DNA of 64,000 nt from Flavobacteriales bacterium (GTDB taxonomy: Bacteria; Bacteroidota; Bacteroidia; Flavobacteriales_F; PHOS-HE28), in assembly GCA_016713865.1 (NCBI GenBank), contig JADJOG010000002.1, forward strand, positions 124,001 through 188,000. Reading direction: 5' to 3'. The notes beneath the pieces are model-generated. The model searched no databases, was not told the DNA's origin, and saw only the letters and a program-made list of their open reading frames with translations. The translations under genes and the position numbers were made by a program. Below, one piece after another: positions 1-7,941 of this stretch (its first letter is position 1; every line of letters begins with the position of its first letter).

Positions 1-1153
1 CCAAAGGGCCGCGCCTCACCGCCGAAGTGACGCTCGCTGGCCGCTACATGGTGCTGGTGCCCTTCATCAACAAGATCAGCATCAGCAGCCGCCTCACCGA
101 TGAGGTGGAGCGCAAGCGCTTGAAGGAGCTGATGATGGCCATCAAGCCGAAAGGCTTCGGCGTGATCATCCGCACCAATGCCGCCGACAAGAAGAGCGAG
201 GACCTCGAGAACGACCTGAAGACCTTGTTGCAGCGCTGGGACGTGATGTTCCACAACCTGCGCAACGCGCAGCCACCGAAGAAGGTGTTGGGCGAGGTGG
301 ATCGCACCAACGCCGTGCTGCGCGATGTGCTCAACAAGACGTTCACCGGCATCCATGTGGACGACGAGCTGCTCGCCGACGACATCCGCACCACCCTGCA
401 GAACATCGCCCCCGAGAAGGCGGGCATCGTGAAGCACTACAAGGGGAAGATCGACATCTTCGACAACTTCGGGATCAACAAGCAGATCAAGCAGGCCTTC
501 GGCAAGCAGGTGATGCTGAGCAGCGGCGCCTACCTGATCATCGAGAAGACCGAGGCCATGCACGTCATCGACGTGAATAGCGGCAGCCGCAAAGGCGGAT
601 CGCAGGCCCAGGAGAAGAACGCGCTCGACATCAACATCGAAGCGGCCAAGGAGATCGCCCGCCTGCTGCGCCTGCGCGATATGGGCGGCATCATCTGCGT
701 TGACTTCATCGACCTCTACGAAGCGGAGAACCGCCGCCTTCTCCACAAGGCGCTGAAGGATGCCATGGAGGAGGACAAGGCCAAGCACAACGTGCTGCCG
801 CCTTCACGCTTCGGCGTGATCGAGATGACACGCCAGCGCGTGCGCCCCGAAACGGAGATCGATACCAGCGAGAGCTGCCCCACCTGCAAGGGCACCGGCG
901 AAGTGCAAGCCCCTGTTCTCATCATCGACGAGATCGAGAACACCCTCAACTACCTCCACGGCGAGAAGGGCATGAGCGGCCTCACGCTCTGCGTGCATCC
1001 CTTCATCCACGCCTACCTCACCAAAGGCTTCATGAGCATCCAGCGGAAATGGTACTGGCGCTGGAAGAAGAGCGTGAAGGTGAAGCCGGAAGGTGCGCTG
1101 CAATACCTGGCGTACAGCGTCCAGGACAGTGAAGGAACGAGGTGCCGGTGTAG
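1..1153 (+). CDS. rng: Ribonuclease G/E family, C-terminal part (cut by window start, frameshifted at end)
   Basis: Endoribonuclease of the RNase E/G family, which processes rRNA precursors and mRNA in the cytoplasm. The reading frame is open from the left window edge, so the S1 domain at the N-terminus lies outside. Visible are the catalytic DNase I-like core with DVNSG around base 575 and the CPTC zinc-link motif near base 877, followed by the end of the small domain. The natural end is EVPV followed by TAG at 1151-1153. It is reached only if one G missing from the run near 1133-1136 is restored. As read, the frame continues into the downstream lipoprotein and gives a false fusion. Family assignment is sure; the frameshift is inferred from the second, intact copy of this 3' end at 1928-2024. 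Confidence 0.93.
1053..1153 (+). repeat. Direct repeat copy 1: 3' end of rng
   Basis: The last 100 bases or so of rng, from TACTGGCGCTGG to the stop, recur at 1928-2024. The two copies are clearly alignable, with scattered substitutions, a 4-base gap (near 1101 against 1970) and a 1-base gap (near 1134). They flank the lipoprotein gene at 1215-1748. Confidence 0.85.
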
Positions 1154-1214
1154 GGCGCCGCTAACGGATTTGGATTTTTCCGTTTTTATTCCGTTTGGGT
1201 CAAGACCAAACCCC

Positions 1215-1748
1215 ATGAAAACCCTGACCTACGGAATTCTAGTTAGTACACTCCTGTTCTCCGCGTGCGCCAAGGATGGCGAAGACGGCGCGCAAGGACC
1301 TCCAGGCAATGCCAACGTGACTTCGACGACCTTTAGCGTGAGCCCTGGCGATTGGGGCCCGTTCGGAACATCCGGACAAGTCGGATACGGCTTCGGCGTG
1401 AACTTCACGGTTCCGATTGTCACCAGCGCCATCGCTTCATCTGGCGCGGTACTGGTGTACCTCAAGGACGGCTCGGACCGTTGGGCCGCGTTACCATTAA
1501 CTATTCCAGAGGGTTCAACATGGAATAAGACTTGGTTGTACACCTACGGCCCAAGCTCTGTGCAAATTGAGGTTTATGACGATGACCAGTTGACCGTTGC
1601 ACCTAACCAAGTCCATGTCTTCAAGGTGGTGGCCATCGCCAACTCGGGCATGATGCTAACGGGGTTAGAGATGAGGAGTGAGCCGCTACTTTGGTCTCGA
1701 GAAACTCTGACTGAGCAGGGCAGCGGCTTTCTTGCTCAGGTTGTTTGA
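1215..1748 (+). CDS. Small lipoprotein with a collagen-like Gly-Pro-Pro linker
   Basis: A 177-residue predicted lipoprotein. It begins with a basic and hydrophobic signal ending in the lipobox LFSAC (Cys about residue 16), followed by an acidic, glycine-rich stretch DGEDGAQGPPGNANV and then a beta-rich domain with no motif I recognise. This layout is common among small cell-surface lipoproteins of Bacteroidota. The ATG at 1215 is chosen because the signal peptide starts exactly there. The longer frame running in from rng exists only because of the rng frameshift. The gene lies between two copies of the rng 3' end and is less GC-rich than its neighbours, which suggests an acquired insert. Its function is unknown. 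Confidence 0.75.
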   Translation: MKTLTYGILVSTLLFSACAKDGEDGAQGPPGNANVTSTTFSVSPGDWGPFGTSGQVGYGFGVNFTVPIVTSAIASSGAVLVYLKDGSDRWAALPLTIPEGSTWNKTWLYTYGPSSVQIEVYDDDQLTVAPNQVHVFKVVAIANSGMMLTGLEMRSEPLLWSRETLTEQGSGFLAQVV

Positions 1749-2051
1749 GTTTTGGCCGCATATAAAGGTGATTCTGGCAAGCGACAGAGTCTTCTAGTCA
1801 GGTGCTTGAAGTGGTCGCGACCGGCAAAGGTGCTCTCCACTCAGTCAGGCTCTGACTACGTCCCGCCCATTACGCTATGCCTGGTCGCTCCAGCGCTTCC
1901 GGCTTTTAGTCCCCGCATCCACCATGTTACTGGCGCTGGAGAAGAGCGTGAAGGTGAAGCCTGAAGGCGCGAATACCTGGCGTTCAGCGTGCAGGACAGC
2001 GAGGGGAACGAGGTGCCGGTGTGAATGGTTCGTAGGTTCGGCATGCTTCCC
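1749..2051. other. Non-coding gap with decayed rng-like tail
   Basis: Between the lipoprotein stop and recX. Bases 1749-1927 show no credible gene or site. Bases 1928-2024 are the second copy of the rng 3' end (separate entry). Confidence 0.6.
1928..2024 (+). repeat. Direct repeat copy 2: relic of the rng 3' end
   Basis: Second copy of the rng tail. It keeps the ending GNEVPV plus TGA (stop 2022-2024) in frame locally, but it has lost 4 bases upstream near 1970 and has no upstream reading frame, so it cannot be translated as part of an RNase G. It reads as a relic left by a partial duplication or by insertion of the 1154-1927 segment. Confidence 0.8.
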
Positions 2052-2516
2052 ATGCCGAGTAAACCCTCCACATCCGAAGCCCTCTCCAAGGCCCGCGCCT
2101 ATTGCGCCCGCCAAGAGCGCGCCCAGCAAGAGGTGCGCGACAAGCTCTACGCGTGGGAGGTGCCTGCGAAGGACATTGAACCGATCATCAGCCAGCTCAT
2201 TGGCGAAGGCTTCCTGAACGAAGCACGTTTCGCGGAGCATTTCGCCGTGAGCAAATTGCGCCAGAAGGGCTGGGGCCTGCGCAAGATCGAAGCGGCGCTG
2301 AAGCAGAAGCGCGTGAGCGATCCGTGCATCCGAGCAGCAATCAAGGCCATCGACCAAGGCGAGCAAGTCGGCCGTTTGCGCGAACTGGTGGCCAAGCGCT
2401 GGGCGAGGGAGAAAGAACCGGTTCTGTACCGGAAGCGGCAAAGGGTGATGGCGTATTTCCTAAGGCGAGGATTTGCTTTGGAGGAGGTGGAAACGGTACT
2501 GCACGACTTGGAATGA
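2052..2516 (+). CDS. recX: Regulatory protein RecX
   Basis: RecX-family modulator of RecA filament activity, cytoplasmic, about 154 residues. It shows the expected array of short three-helix repeats: an N-terminal segment around ARAYCARQERAQQEVR, a middle segment FLNEARFAEHFA..KLRQKGWG, and a C-terminal segment with RVMAYFLRRGF. The ATG at 2052 (MPSKPST) is my choice; ATGs at 2043 and 2025 in the same frame are possible. The gene starts about 30 bases after the second rng tail copy, so rng and recX were probably adjacent before the intervening segment arrived. The length is normal for the family. Confidence 0.88.
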   Translation: MPSKPSTSEALSKARAYCARQERAQQEVRDKLYAWEVPAKDIEPIISQLIGEGFLNEARFAEHFAVSKLRQKGWGLRKIEAALKQKRVSDPCIRAAIKAIDQGEQVGRLRELVAKRWAREKEPVLYRKRQRVMAYFLRRGFALEEVETVLHDLE

Positions 2517-2579
2517 GCGCCGCGGTTCTCAACCCCTAACCTTCCTGTTAACCAACCTGCAACCCTCAACCCCGCGACC

Positions 2580-2587
2580 TACTTTCG
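2580..2587 (+). promoter_or_regulatory. Probable -7 box for prfB
   Basis: TACTTTCG matches the TAnnTTTG-type -7 element of Bacteroidota promoters except for one base. It lies 28 bases before the prfB ATG. No convincing -33 TTTG was found at the expected spacing. Confidence 0.4.
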
Positions 2588-2615
2588 CGCGCCTGTCTGC
2601 CGAAGGCAGGCTTTC

Positions 2616-3713
2616 ATGATCACCATCGAGAAAATCACCGGCCTGCAAGAGCGTCTTGAGGCCCTCAAAGGCTACCTCGAAATCGAGGATAAGCGCGGCC
2701 GCATCCTGGAGGAGGAGAAATACACGCACGATCCCGATTTCTGGAACGATGCCAAGAAGGCCAAGACGGTCATGCATCGGATCCGGGAGCTGAAGCGCTG
2801 GGTGGCGCTATGGGAAGAGGTGAAGCGCGAGATCGACGACGTGGGCGTGATGTTCGAGTTCTGGAAGGCGAAAGAGGTGAGCGAGGAGGAAGTGGAGGCG
2901 CAATTCGCGAAAGCCGGGCATGTGCTGGAGGAGCTCGAGTTCAAGAACATGCTCAGCGCCGAGGAGGATCCCTTGAGCGCGGTGGTGCAGATCACCAGCG
3001 GCGCGGGCGGCACCGAGAGCAACGATTGGGCGCTCATGCTGCTGCGCATGTACCGCATGTGGGCCGATAAGAGCGGCTACAGCGTGAAGGTGCTCGACTA
3101 CCAGGACGGCGAAGCAGCGGGCATCAAGCAAGCCACTTTGGAGGTCGCAGGTGAATTCGCCTTCGGCATGCTGAAGGGCGAGAACGGCGTGCATCGCTTG
3201 GTGCGCATCAGCCCCTTCGACAGCAACGCGCGGCGCCACACCAGCTTCGTGAGCGTTTACGTGTACCCGCTGGTGGATGAGAGCATCGAGATCGACATCA
3301 ATCCCGCGGACATCACTTGGGATACCTTCCGCAGCGGAGGTGCCGGTGGCCAGAACGTGAACAAGGTGGAGACCGGCGTGCGCCTGCGCCACGGGCCCAC
3401 GGGCATCATCATCGAGAATACCGAGACGCGCAGCCAGCTGGAGAACAAGAACAAGGCGCTGCAATTGCTGAAGTCGCAGCTGTACGAAGCCGAGCTGGAG
3501 CGTCGCCGCAGCAAGCGCAGCGAGATCGAGGCCGGCAAGAAGAAGATCGAGTGGGGCAGCCAGATCCGCAACTACGTGCTGCAACCCTACAAGCTGGTGA
3601 AGGATGTGCGCACCGAGCACGAGACCAGCAGCGTGGATGATGTGCTGAACGGCGAGATCGATGAATTCCTGAAAGCCTATTTGATGATGCACGGGCAGAG
3701 TCAGAAGGTTTGA
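2616..3713 (+). CDS. prfB: Peptide chain release factor 2 (no programmed frameshift)
   Basis: RF2 recognises UGA and UAA stop codons on the ribosome and triggers peptide release. It is 365 residues, normal length. It shows the SPF stop-codon recognition tripeptide (residues 199-201) and the GGQ catalytic loop (244-246) in SGGAGGQNVNKVE. In most bacteria prfB carries an in-frame UGA near codon 25 that requires a +1 shift. At the aligned position here the gene reads Tyr-Leu-Glu (TAC CTC GAA, codons 20-22) and is open throughout, so this autoregulatory loop is absent. The start follows a small hairpin-like CTGCC/GGCAG sequence. Confidence 0.97.
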   Translation: MITIEKITGLQERLEALKGYLEIEDKRGRILEEEKYTHDPDFWNDAKKAKTVMHRIRELKRWVALWEEVKREIDDVGVMFEFWKAKEVSEEEVEAQFAKAGHVLEELEFKNMLSAEEDPLSAVVQITSGAGGTESNDWALMLLRMYRMWADKSGYSVKVLDYQDGEAAGIKQATLEVAGEFAFGMLKGENGVHRLVRISPFDSNARRHTSFVSVYVYPLVDESIEIDINPADITWDTFRSGGAGGQNVNKVETGVRLRHGPTGIIIENTETRSQLENKNKALQLLKSQLYEAELERRRSKRSEIEAGKKKIEWGSQIRNYVLQPYKLVKDVRTEHETSSVDDVLNGEIDEFLKAYLMMHGQSQKV

Positions 3714-3716
3714 ACC

Positions 3717-3780
3717 CAAGTCGGCAGTTGCCAGTTGGCAGTAGGCAGTTGCCCGACCCTCGGGTCGACCGCACACTGCC
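3717..3780. repeat. Short degenerate intergenic repeat (GCAGTTGCC type)
   Basis: Between prfB and fumC there are several imperfect units of GGCAGTTGCC and TTGGCAGTAGG. The same unit, reversed, fills 42597-42650 upstream of recQ. See the dispersed-repeat finding. Confidence 0.55.
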
Positions 3781-3793
3781 AACGAGCGATTAC

Positions 3794-5188
3794 ATGGACT
3801 ACAGGATCGAGAAAGACACCATGGGCGAGGTGAAGGTGCCCGCCGACAAGTACTGGGGCGCACAGACCGAGCGCAGCCGCAACAATTTCAGGATCGGTCC
3901 GCCGGGCAGCATGCCGCGCGAGATCGTGCATGCCTTCGCCTACCTGAAGAAAGCCGCCGCGCTCACCAATTTGGAGCTGGGCAAATTGCCGAAGGAGAAG
4001 TGCGATCTGATCGGCAAGGTGTGCGACGAGATCCTCACCGGCAAGCTCGATGACCAGTTCCCGCTGGTGATCTGGCAGACCGGCAGCGGCACGCAGAGCA
4101 ACATGAACGTGAACGAGGTGATCGCCTACCGCGCGCACGTGCTGAGCGGTGGCAAACTCGCCGATGAGCAGAAGGTGCTCAACCCGAACGACGACGTGAA
4201 CCGCAGCCAGAGCAGCAACGACACCTACCCGACGGCCATGCACATCGCGGCGTACAAGCTCACGGTGGAAGTGACCATCCCAGGTGTGAAGAAGCTGCGC
4301 GATACGTTGGACAAGAAGGCGAAGTCGTTCGCGCGCATCGTGAAGACCGGCCGCACGCACTTCATGGATGCCACGCCGCTCACGCTCGGCCAGGAGTTCA
4401 GCGGCTACGTGCAACAGCTCGACAACGGCCTGCGCGCAATCGACAACGCGCTGCACATGGTGGGCGAACTGGCGCTGGGTGGTACAGCCGTGGGTACGGG
4501 CCTCAACGCCCCCAAGGGCTACTCAGTGAAAGTGGCCGAGCAGATCGGCAAGCTCACCGGATTGCCCTTCGTGAGCGCGCCAAACGAGTTCGAGGCCTTG
4601 GCCGCGCACGATGCCATGGTGGAGCTCAGCGGCGCTTTGAAGCGATTGGCTGTTTCGCTCATGAAGATCGCCAACGACATCCGCATCCCCAGCAGCGGCC
4701 CACGCAGTGGCATCGGCGAGCTCATCATCCCCGACGACGAGCCCGGCTCATCCATCATGCCCGGCAAGGTGAATCCCACGCAGCCCGAAGCGATGACGAT
4801 GGTGTGCGCCCAAGTGATCGGCAACGATGTGGCCGTGAGCATCGGCGGCATGCAAGGCCATTTCGAGCTGAACGTCTTCAAGCCGGTGATCGCTGCGAAC
4901 GTGCTGCAGAGCGCGCGCTTGCTGGGTGATGCCTGCGTCTCCTTCACCGACAAGTGCGCGGCGGGCATCGAGCCGAACGAGGCCGTGATCAAGCGCCATC
5001 TGGAGAATTCGCTCATGCTCGTCACCAGCCTCAACCCGCACATCGGCTACTACAAGGCCGCCGAGATCGCCAAGAAAGCGCACAAGGAAGGCACCACATT
5101 GAAAGAGGCCGCCATCGCGCTTGGCCACGTGAGCGCCGAGGACTTCGACAAGTGGGTTGATCCGAGTAAGATGTGCAGTGAGGGGTGA
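3794..5188 (+). CDS. fumC: Fumarate hydratase class II
   Basis: Converts fumarate to malate in the TCA cycle; soluble, iron-independent homotetramer. It is 464 residues, the usual length. The fumarase/aspartase signature GSSIMPGKVN is near residue 317, with GRTHFMDATP and GSGTQSNMNVNE upstream. The start is set at the ATG at 3794 (MDYRIEKDTMGEV), which matches the family N-terminus. The frame is open further upstream, but that stretch is made of short GCAGTTGCC-type repeats and is not protein-like. The TGA stop overlaps the ATG of the next gene (TGATG), so translational coupling is likely. Confidence 0.97.
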   Translation: MDYRIEKDTMGEVKVPADKYWGAQTERSRNNFRIGPPGSMPREIVHAFAYLKKAAALTNLELGKLPKEKCDLIGKVCDEILTGKLDDQFPLVIWQTGSGTQSNMNVNEVIAYRAHVLSGGKLADEQKVLNPNDDVNRSQSSNDTYPTAMHIAAYKLTVEVTIPGVKKLRDTLDKKAKSFARIVKTGRTHFMDATPLTLGQEFSGYVQQLDNGLRAIDNALHMVGELALGGTAVGTGLNAPKGYSVKVAEQIGKLTGLPFVSAPNEFEALAAHDAMVELSGALKRLAVSLMKIANDIRIPSSGPRSGIGELIIPDDEPGSSIMPGKVNPTQPEAMTMVCAQVIGNDVAVSIGGMQGHFELNVFKPVIAANVLQSARLLGDACVSFTDKCAAGIEPNEAVIKRHLENSLMLVTSLNPHIGYYKAAEIAKKAHKEGTTLKEAAIALGHVSAEDFDKWVDPSKMCSEG

Positions 5189-5863
5189 TGCGGGTTGTTC
5201 TGATCACAGTTGGGTTCTTGCTCGCCGGCTCTCTAAGAGCTCAGGTCATTGCCACCGGTGCCCTCAAGCGTACCATGTGGGACGGCCAGCGCAGCGGACT
5301 GATCGCGATGGACTCGTTGAGCGCACCCGGCACTTACGGCATGGGGCCGCTGGAGCACATGCGCGGCGAGATCACACTGGTCGATGGCCGCAGCCATGTG
5401 GCGCGTGGCTGGTGATAGCCTGGCAGTGAGCGTTGATCCCACGGCCAAGGCGCCCTTCTTTGTGCATGCGCGTGTTTCGCGCTGGGAGGAAGTGGTGCTT
5501 CCGGCCGAAGTGCAGAATGCCGAGCAGTTGGATGCCTTCCTTGAGAAGCGAAGCGGTGACGAGCCCTTCTTCTTCCGCCTGAATGGCCGCTACGAGGAGA
5601 TGGATCTGCATGCATGGGACCTGCCTGCGGATTCAACATTCACTGGGCCGGTGGAAGGCGCACGTTACAAGCGGCACTTCAGCTTCAAGGAAGCGCAGGG
5701 AGAAGTTGTCGGCGTGTTTTCCCGGCATCATCGTACGGTGTTCACGCATCACGATTCGTTCACCCACCTGCATTTCCTCAGCAGCGATGGCCGCGTGATG
5801 GGCCATGTGGATACGCTGGGCTTCACGCCTATGGAGGTGATCCTGATGGTGGGCTTTCCTTGA
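5188..5863 (+). CDS. Exported acetolactate decarboxylase homologue (frameshifted)
   Basis: Alpha-acetolactate decarboxylase family, which converts acetolactate to acetoin. After an N-terminal signal sequence (MRVVLITVGFLLAGSLRA) the protein shows YGMGPLEHMRGEITLVDG, typical of the N-terminal half. The C-terminal half has HLHF..GH, which gives the HxH-x10-H zinc-ligand spacing of this family. The two halves are in different frames. One extra base near 5401-5412 (GCGCGTGGCTGG) accounts for the shift, and removing it gives one protein of about 225 residues. The start ATG overlaps the fumC stop. A signal peptide on this normally cytoplasmic enzyme is unusual. The shift could be an assembly error or a real lesion. 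Confidence 0.8.
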
Positions 5864-5865
5864 AT

Positions 5866-5900
5866 GAAGAAGCCCGAAGCGATGAGCCCCGGGCATCTTC
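5866..5900. terminator. Bidirectional terminator hairpin between convergent genes
   Basis: GAAGAAGCCCG (5866-5876) pairs with CGGGCATCTTC (5890-5900) with one mismatch. It sits between the stops of the acetolactate decarboxylase homologue and the DUF3332 gene, which converge here. Confidence 0.6.
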
Positions 5901-5916
5901 CTGCGATTGGCTCTGA

Positions 5917-6506
5917 CTACTGCGCGCTCGCCATCGCTTCATGGCCGAAGCGGGCACCCAGCTTAGCCATCACCAGCTCCTTGTCCTGAAGGTCGGTGTA
6001 GGTGAGGTCCATGCTGCCGTCGTTGGTATAGACACGGATATTGTCCCCTTTATCATCGAGGAATGTGAGGATCGCATGGTCCTGCACGCCGCTATTGGTG
6101 TATTTCCACGTGCGATCGCAGCGATCGTAACGCATGATGCGCACTTCGCCGGCTTCGGCTCCTGAGAGTTGTGTGGTGGTGAAGGTGTCTTTGGTCACTT
6201 CAATCTTGTAGTCCACGCCCTTGATCGTGGTGAGCTGCATCTCGTAGTCGCCCTCATTCATGCTCATGGGATTCGAACGCTCCAGAACTCGATCAGGTTG
6301 AGGATGACCGCATCAACCATGGCTGTGATGCTGTATACGAATCCCATCGGAATCCACAGAAGCAGAGACCGAACCCACTTGTTCCCTATGCTGGCATGCC
6401 AATCATAGGCCTTGCGGGTCAGCGCGAATTCACCGAAGCAGCCAGTTTGCGCGAATCCAAGTGAGATCAGGCCGATGAAGAGTGCGGGTTTTGCGAGCTT
6501 TTTCAT
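5917..6506 (-). CDS. DUF3332 family protein (frameshifted)
   Basis: Conserved Bacteroidota protein of unknown function, anchored or exported at its N-terminus. The first part (6264-6506) has a hydrophobic leader with a possible lipobox (TGC), then FALTRKAYDWHASIGNKWV, a membrane segment and the family motif LNLIEFWS. The second part starts at once in another frame with MSMNEGDYEMQ, the usual continuation of DUF3332 proteins. One base missing near 6274-6281 explains the split and would read EFWSGSNPMSMNEG. The start ATG at 6506 is preceded by a -7-like box TAAGTTGG (6534-6527). Treat it as one gene of about 196 residues. Confidence 0.82.
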
Positions 6507-6569
6507 GTGATGTGGTTTGATGGATGCCAACTTACATCATGCGCGCGCTATTCCGCCGGAGAACAAGAA

Positions 6570-6591
6570 GCCCGGAGCATTCACTCCGGGC
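6570..6591 (-). terminator. Terminator at the end of the sulfur operon
   Basis: GCCCGGAG (6570-6577), loop CATTCA, CTCCGGGC (6584-6591); perfect 8-base stem flanked by AAGAA and CTCTTCCTT, which extend the pairing. It lies 27 bases past the stop of the rhodanese lipoprotein gene, the last gene of the operon. Confidence 0.75.
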
Positions 6592-6617
6592 CTCTTCCTT
6601 CGGCAAACCCCGTGTGC

Positions 6618-6998
6618 CTACCTCACGACGGGCTTGCCATTGGCGGTCCATGCTTGTATGCCTCCATCCAAATCGGTGACATCCTTGAACCCGGCATGGA
6701 GCAGTGCTTCTCGCGCAGCGGCGCTCCTTCGGCCCGATGCGCAGTACACCAGCACTGGTGCATCCTTGTCAAGAGATGACATGCGTGCTTGCAATTGGCC
6801 GCTCGTCCAATCGAGGTTGAGCGCGCCATCGAGATGGCCGCCTGCGAACTCGGCTGCAGTGCGCACATCAATAAGCTGAGCGTTAGGCGCAATGGTGCGC
6901 TCAAATGCCGCAGGCGCTACTGCGCCGCTCTTGGCAGGCTGACCGCAAGCGGAGAACAACGCGATGCTGAGCAAGGGGATGAGGGCGAGTGCGCGCAT
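6618..6998 (-). CDS. Rhodanese-domain lipoprotein
   Basis: Periplasmic, lipid-anchored single-domain sulfurtransferase of 126 residues. The signal ends in the lipobox LFSAC. The rhodanese fold follows, with QLIDVRTAAEF and the active-site loop YCASGRRS that holds the persulfide-forming cysteine, then the closing segment LDGGIQAW. It is the last gene of the sulfur operon, followed by the hairpin at 6570-6591. It could accept or donate sulfane sulfur in the periplasm next to the TsdA-like and SoxB-like proteins. The physiological partner is unknown. Confidence 0.88.
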   Translation of the reverse strand: MRALALIPLLSIALFSACGQPAKSGAVAPAAFERTIAPNAQLIDVRTAAEFAGGHLDGALNLDWTSGQLQARMSSLDKDAPVLVYCASGRRSAAAREALLHAGFKDVTDLDGGIQAWTANGKPVVR

Positions 6999-7019
6999 GG
7001 GCTGAGGCGTAATCGTGTT

Positions 7020-7340
7020 CTATGCGGCCACAAAGGGCGATATGACCTGCTGCAATTGGTCGGCGCTCATCACGCCGCTGCGGCGCCACACGATCTGGCC
7101 GTTCTTGAAGACGATGAGCGTGGGCACGCCTTGTATGCCGTACGCCTGCGCGGCTGCAGGATTGCGGTCCACATCGATCTTGATCACGGTGGCTTGCTCG
7201 CCCACGCGGTGCTTGAGGTCCTCCAGGATGGGACCCATCACACGGCAGGGGCCGCACCATTCGGCGGAGAAATCCACCAGCACCGGCTTGTCGCCAGCGA
7301 TCAGGTCCTTGAAGCTCGTAGGGTTTTCAGTGCTCGTCAT
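7020..7340 (-). CDS. Thioredoxin
   Basis: Cytoplasmic thioredoxin of 106 residues with the classical active site WCGPC (residues 28-32) and the cis-proline motif GVPTL. It reduces disulfides and, in sulfur pathways, resolves protein persulfides on rhodaneses. The ATG at 7340 overlaps the stop of the preceding small membrane protein gene as ATGA, which suggests coupled translation. The frame is open upstream of this ATG, but that part is the reverse of other genes. Its position between two rhodanese genes suggests a dedicated reductant for this operon. Confidence 0.94.
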   Translation of the reverse strand: MTSTENPTSFKDLIAGDKPVLVDFSAEWCGPCRVMGPILEDLKHRVGEQATVIKIDVDRNPAAAQAYGIQGVPTLIVFKNGQIVWRRSGVMSADQLQQVISPFVAA

Positions 7341-7594
7341 TTGATCTCGTGATAGGTGAGTTCTTCGTTGCCGTTCGTTTTCCGTGCCGGCGAGGGCGCG
7401 CAGGTTCCGGCGAAGCAGCAGCCGCTGTTCAGCACGGCCTGCAAGCCGAAGAAGGCTCCCGCTCCGAATGCGAAGGCGTCGCCACTGGCGATGCCTTCGC
7501 CGATGAACGCGAGACCAACGAGCAGCCGCAGCCACCGCGACCAGTGCCATTGCAAGAGCGCGCTCAACGCAGCAGGGCTTGCACGTTCTGCCAT
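7337..7594 (-). CDS. Small membrane protein of the sulfur operon
   Basis: 85 residues, with a hydrophobic segment around LRLLVGLAFIGEGIASGDAFAFGAGAFFGLQ (described by position, about residues 23-53) and a following cysteine cluster SGCCFAGTCA. I do not recognise a characterised family. Small membrane proteins of this kind are often found beside rhodanese and thioredoxin genes in Bacteroidota. The start overlaps the end of the upstream rhodanese gene by 31 bases and the stop overlaps the thioredoxin ATG. The three cysteines in a short stretch could carry sulfur or metal, but this is a guess. Confidence 0.75.
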   Translation of the reverse strand: MAERASPAALSALLQWHWSRWLRLLVGLAFIGEGIASGDAFAFGAGAFFGLQAVLNSGCCFAGTCAPSPARKTNGNEELTYHEIK

Positions 7595-7866
7595 GGGCCA
7601 CCGTTGTAGGCTTCGTAGCCGGCGTTCTTCAGCGCATCGGCGGCCATTCCGCTGCGCGCGCCGCTGCGGCAGCAGGTGATCACCGGCTTGTCCTTGTTGA
7701 TCTTGCTCAGCTGCGATTGCAGCCGGTCGAGCGGGATGTTCACCGCGCCTTTCGGGTGGCCGCCGCGGTATTCATCGGGCGTGCGCACATCGATGATCTG
7801 CGCGCCTTCCTGGAGTTTCGCGTTGAGATCGACCTTGGGGCCGAAGCCGAAGAGTTTGCCGAACAT
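7564..7866 (-). CDS. Single-domain rhodanese (cytoplasmic)
   Basis: Sulfurtransferase of 100 residues without a signal peptide. It shows IIDVRTPDEYRGGH, GAVNIPL and the catalytic loop CCRSGARS with the active cysteine. The ATG at 7866 (MFGKLFGFGP) is chosen because upstream in-frame codons show no family similarity. It is followed by an overlapping small membrane protein gene and then thioredoxin. It likely shuttles persulfide sulfur in the cytoplasm. Confidence 0.9.
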   Translation of the reverse strand: MFGKLFGFGPKVDLNAKLQEGAQIIDVRTPDEYRGGHPKGAVNIPLDRLQSQLSKINKDKPVITCCRSGARSGMAADALKNAGYEAYNGGPWQNVQALLR

Positions 7867-7941
7867 GGGAGGGTTGTTGTTGATGCCGCAAAGATCCGCC
7901 ATCAGGATGCCCGCGTTGGTGATACGCATCACCAAGGCCCG

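Noticed and set aside
27..1748. A 573-residue RNase G-lipoprotein fusion protein
   Set aside because: The fusion joins a cytoplasmic nuclease to a signal peptide and depends on a single missing G. The second copy of the rng end shows the native stop.
1752..1964. Small plus-strand frame of 70 codons after the lipoprotein
   Set aside because: No homology, signal or ribosome site; it overlaps the decayed rng copy.
6264..6285. GTTCGAATCC, a tRNA T-arm-like sequence on the minus strand
   Set aside because: No anticodon or acceptor stem around it, and the bases are coding in the corrected DUF3332 frame.
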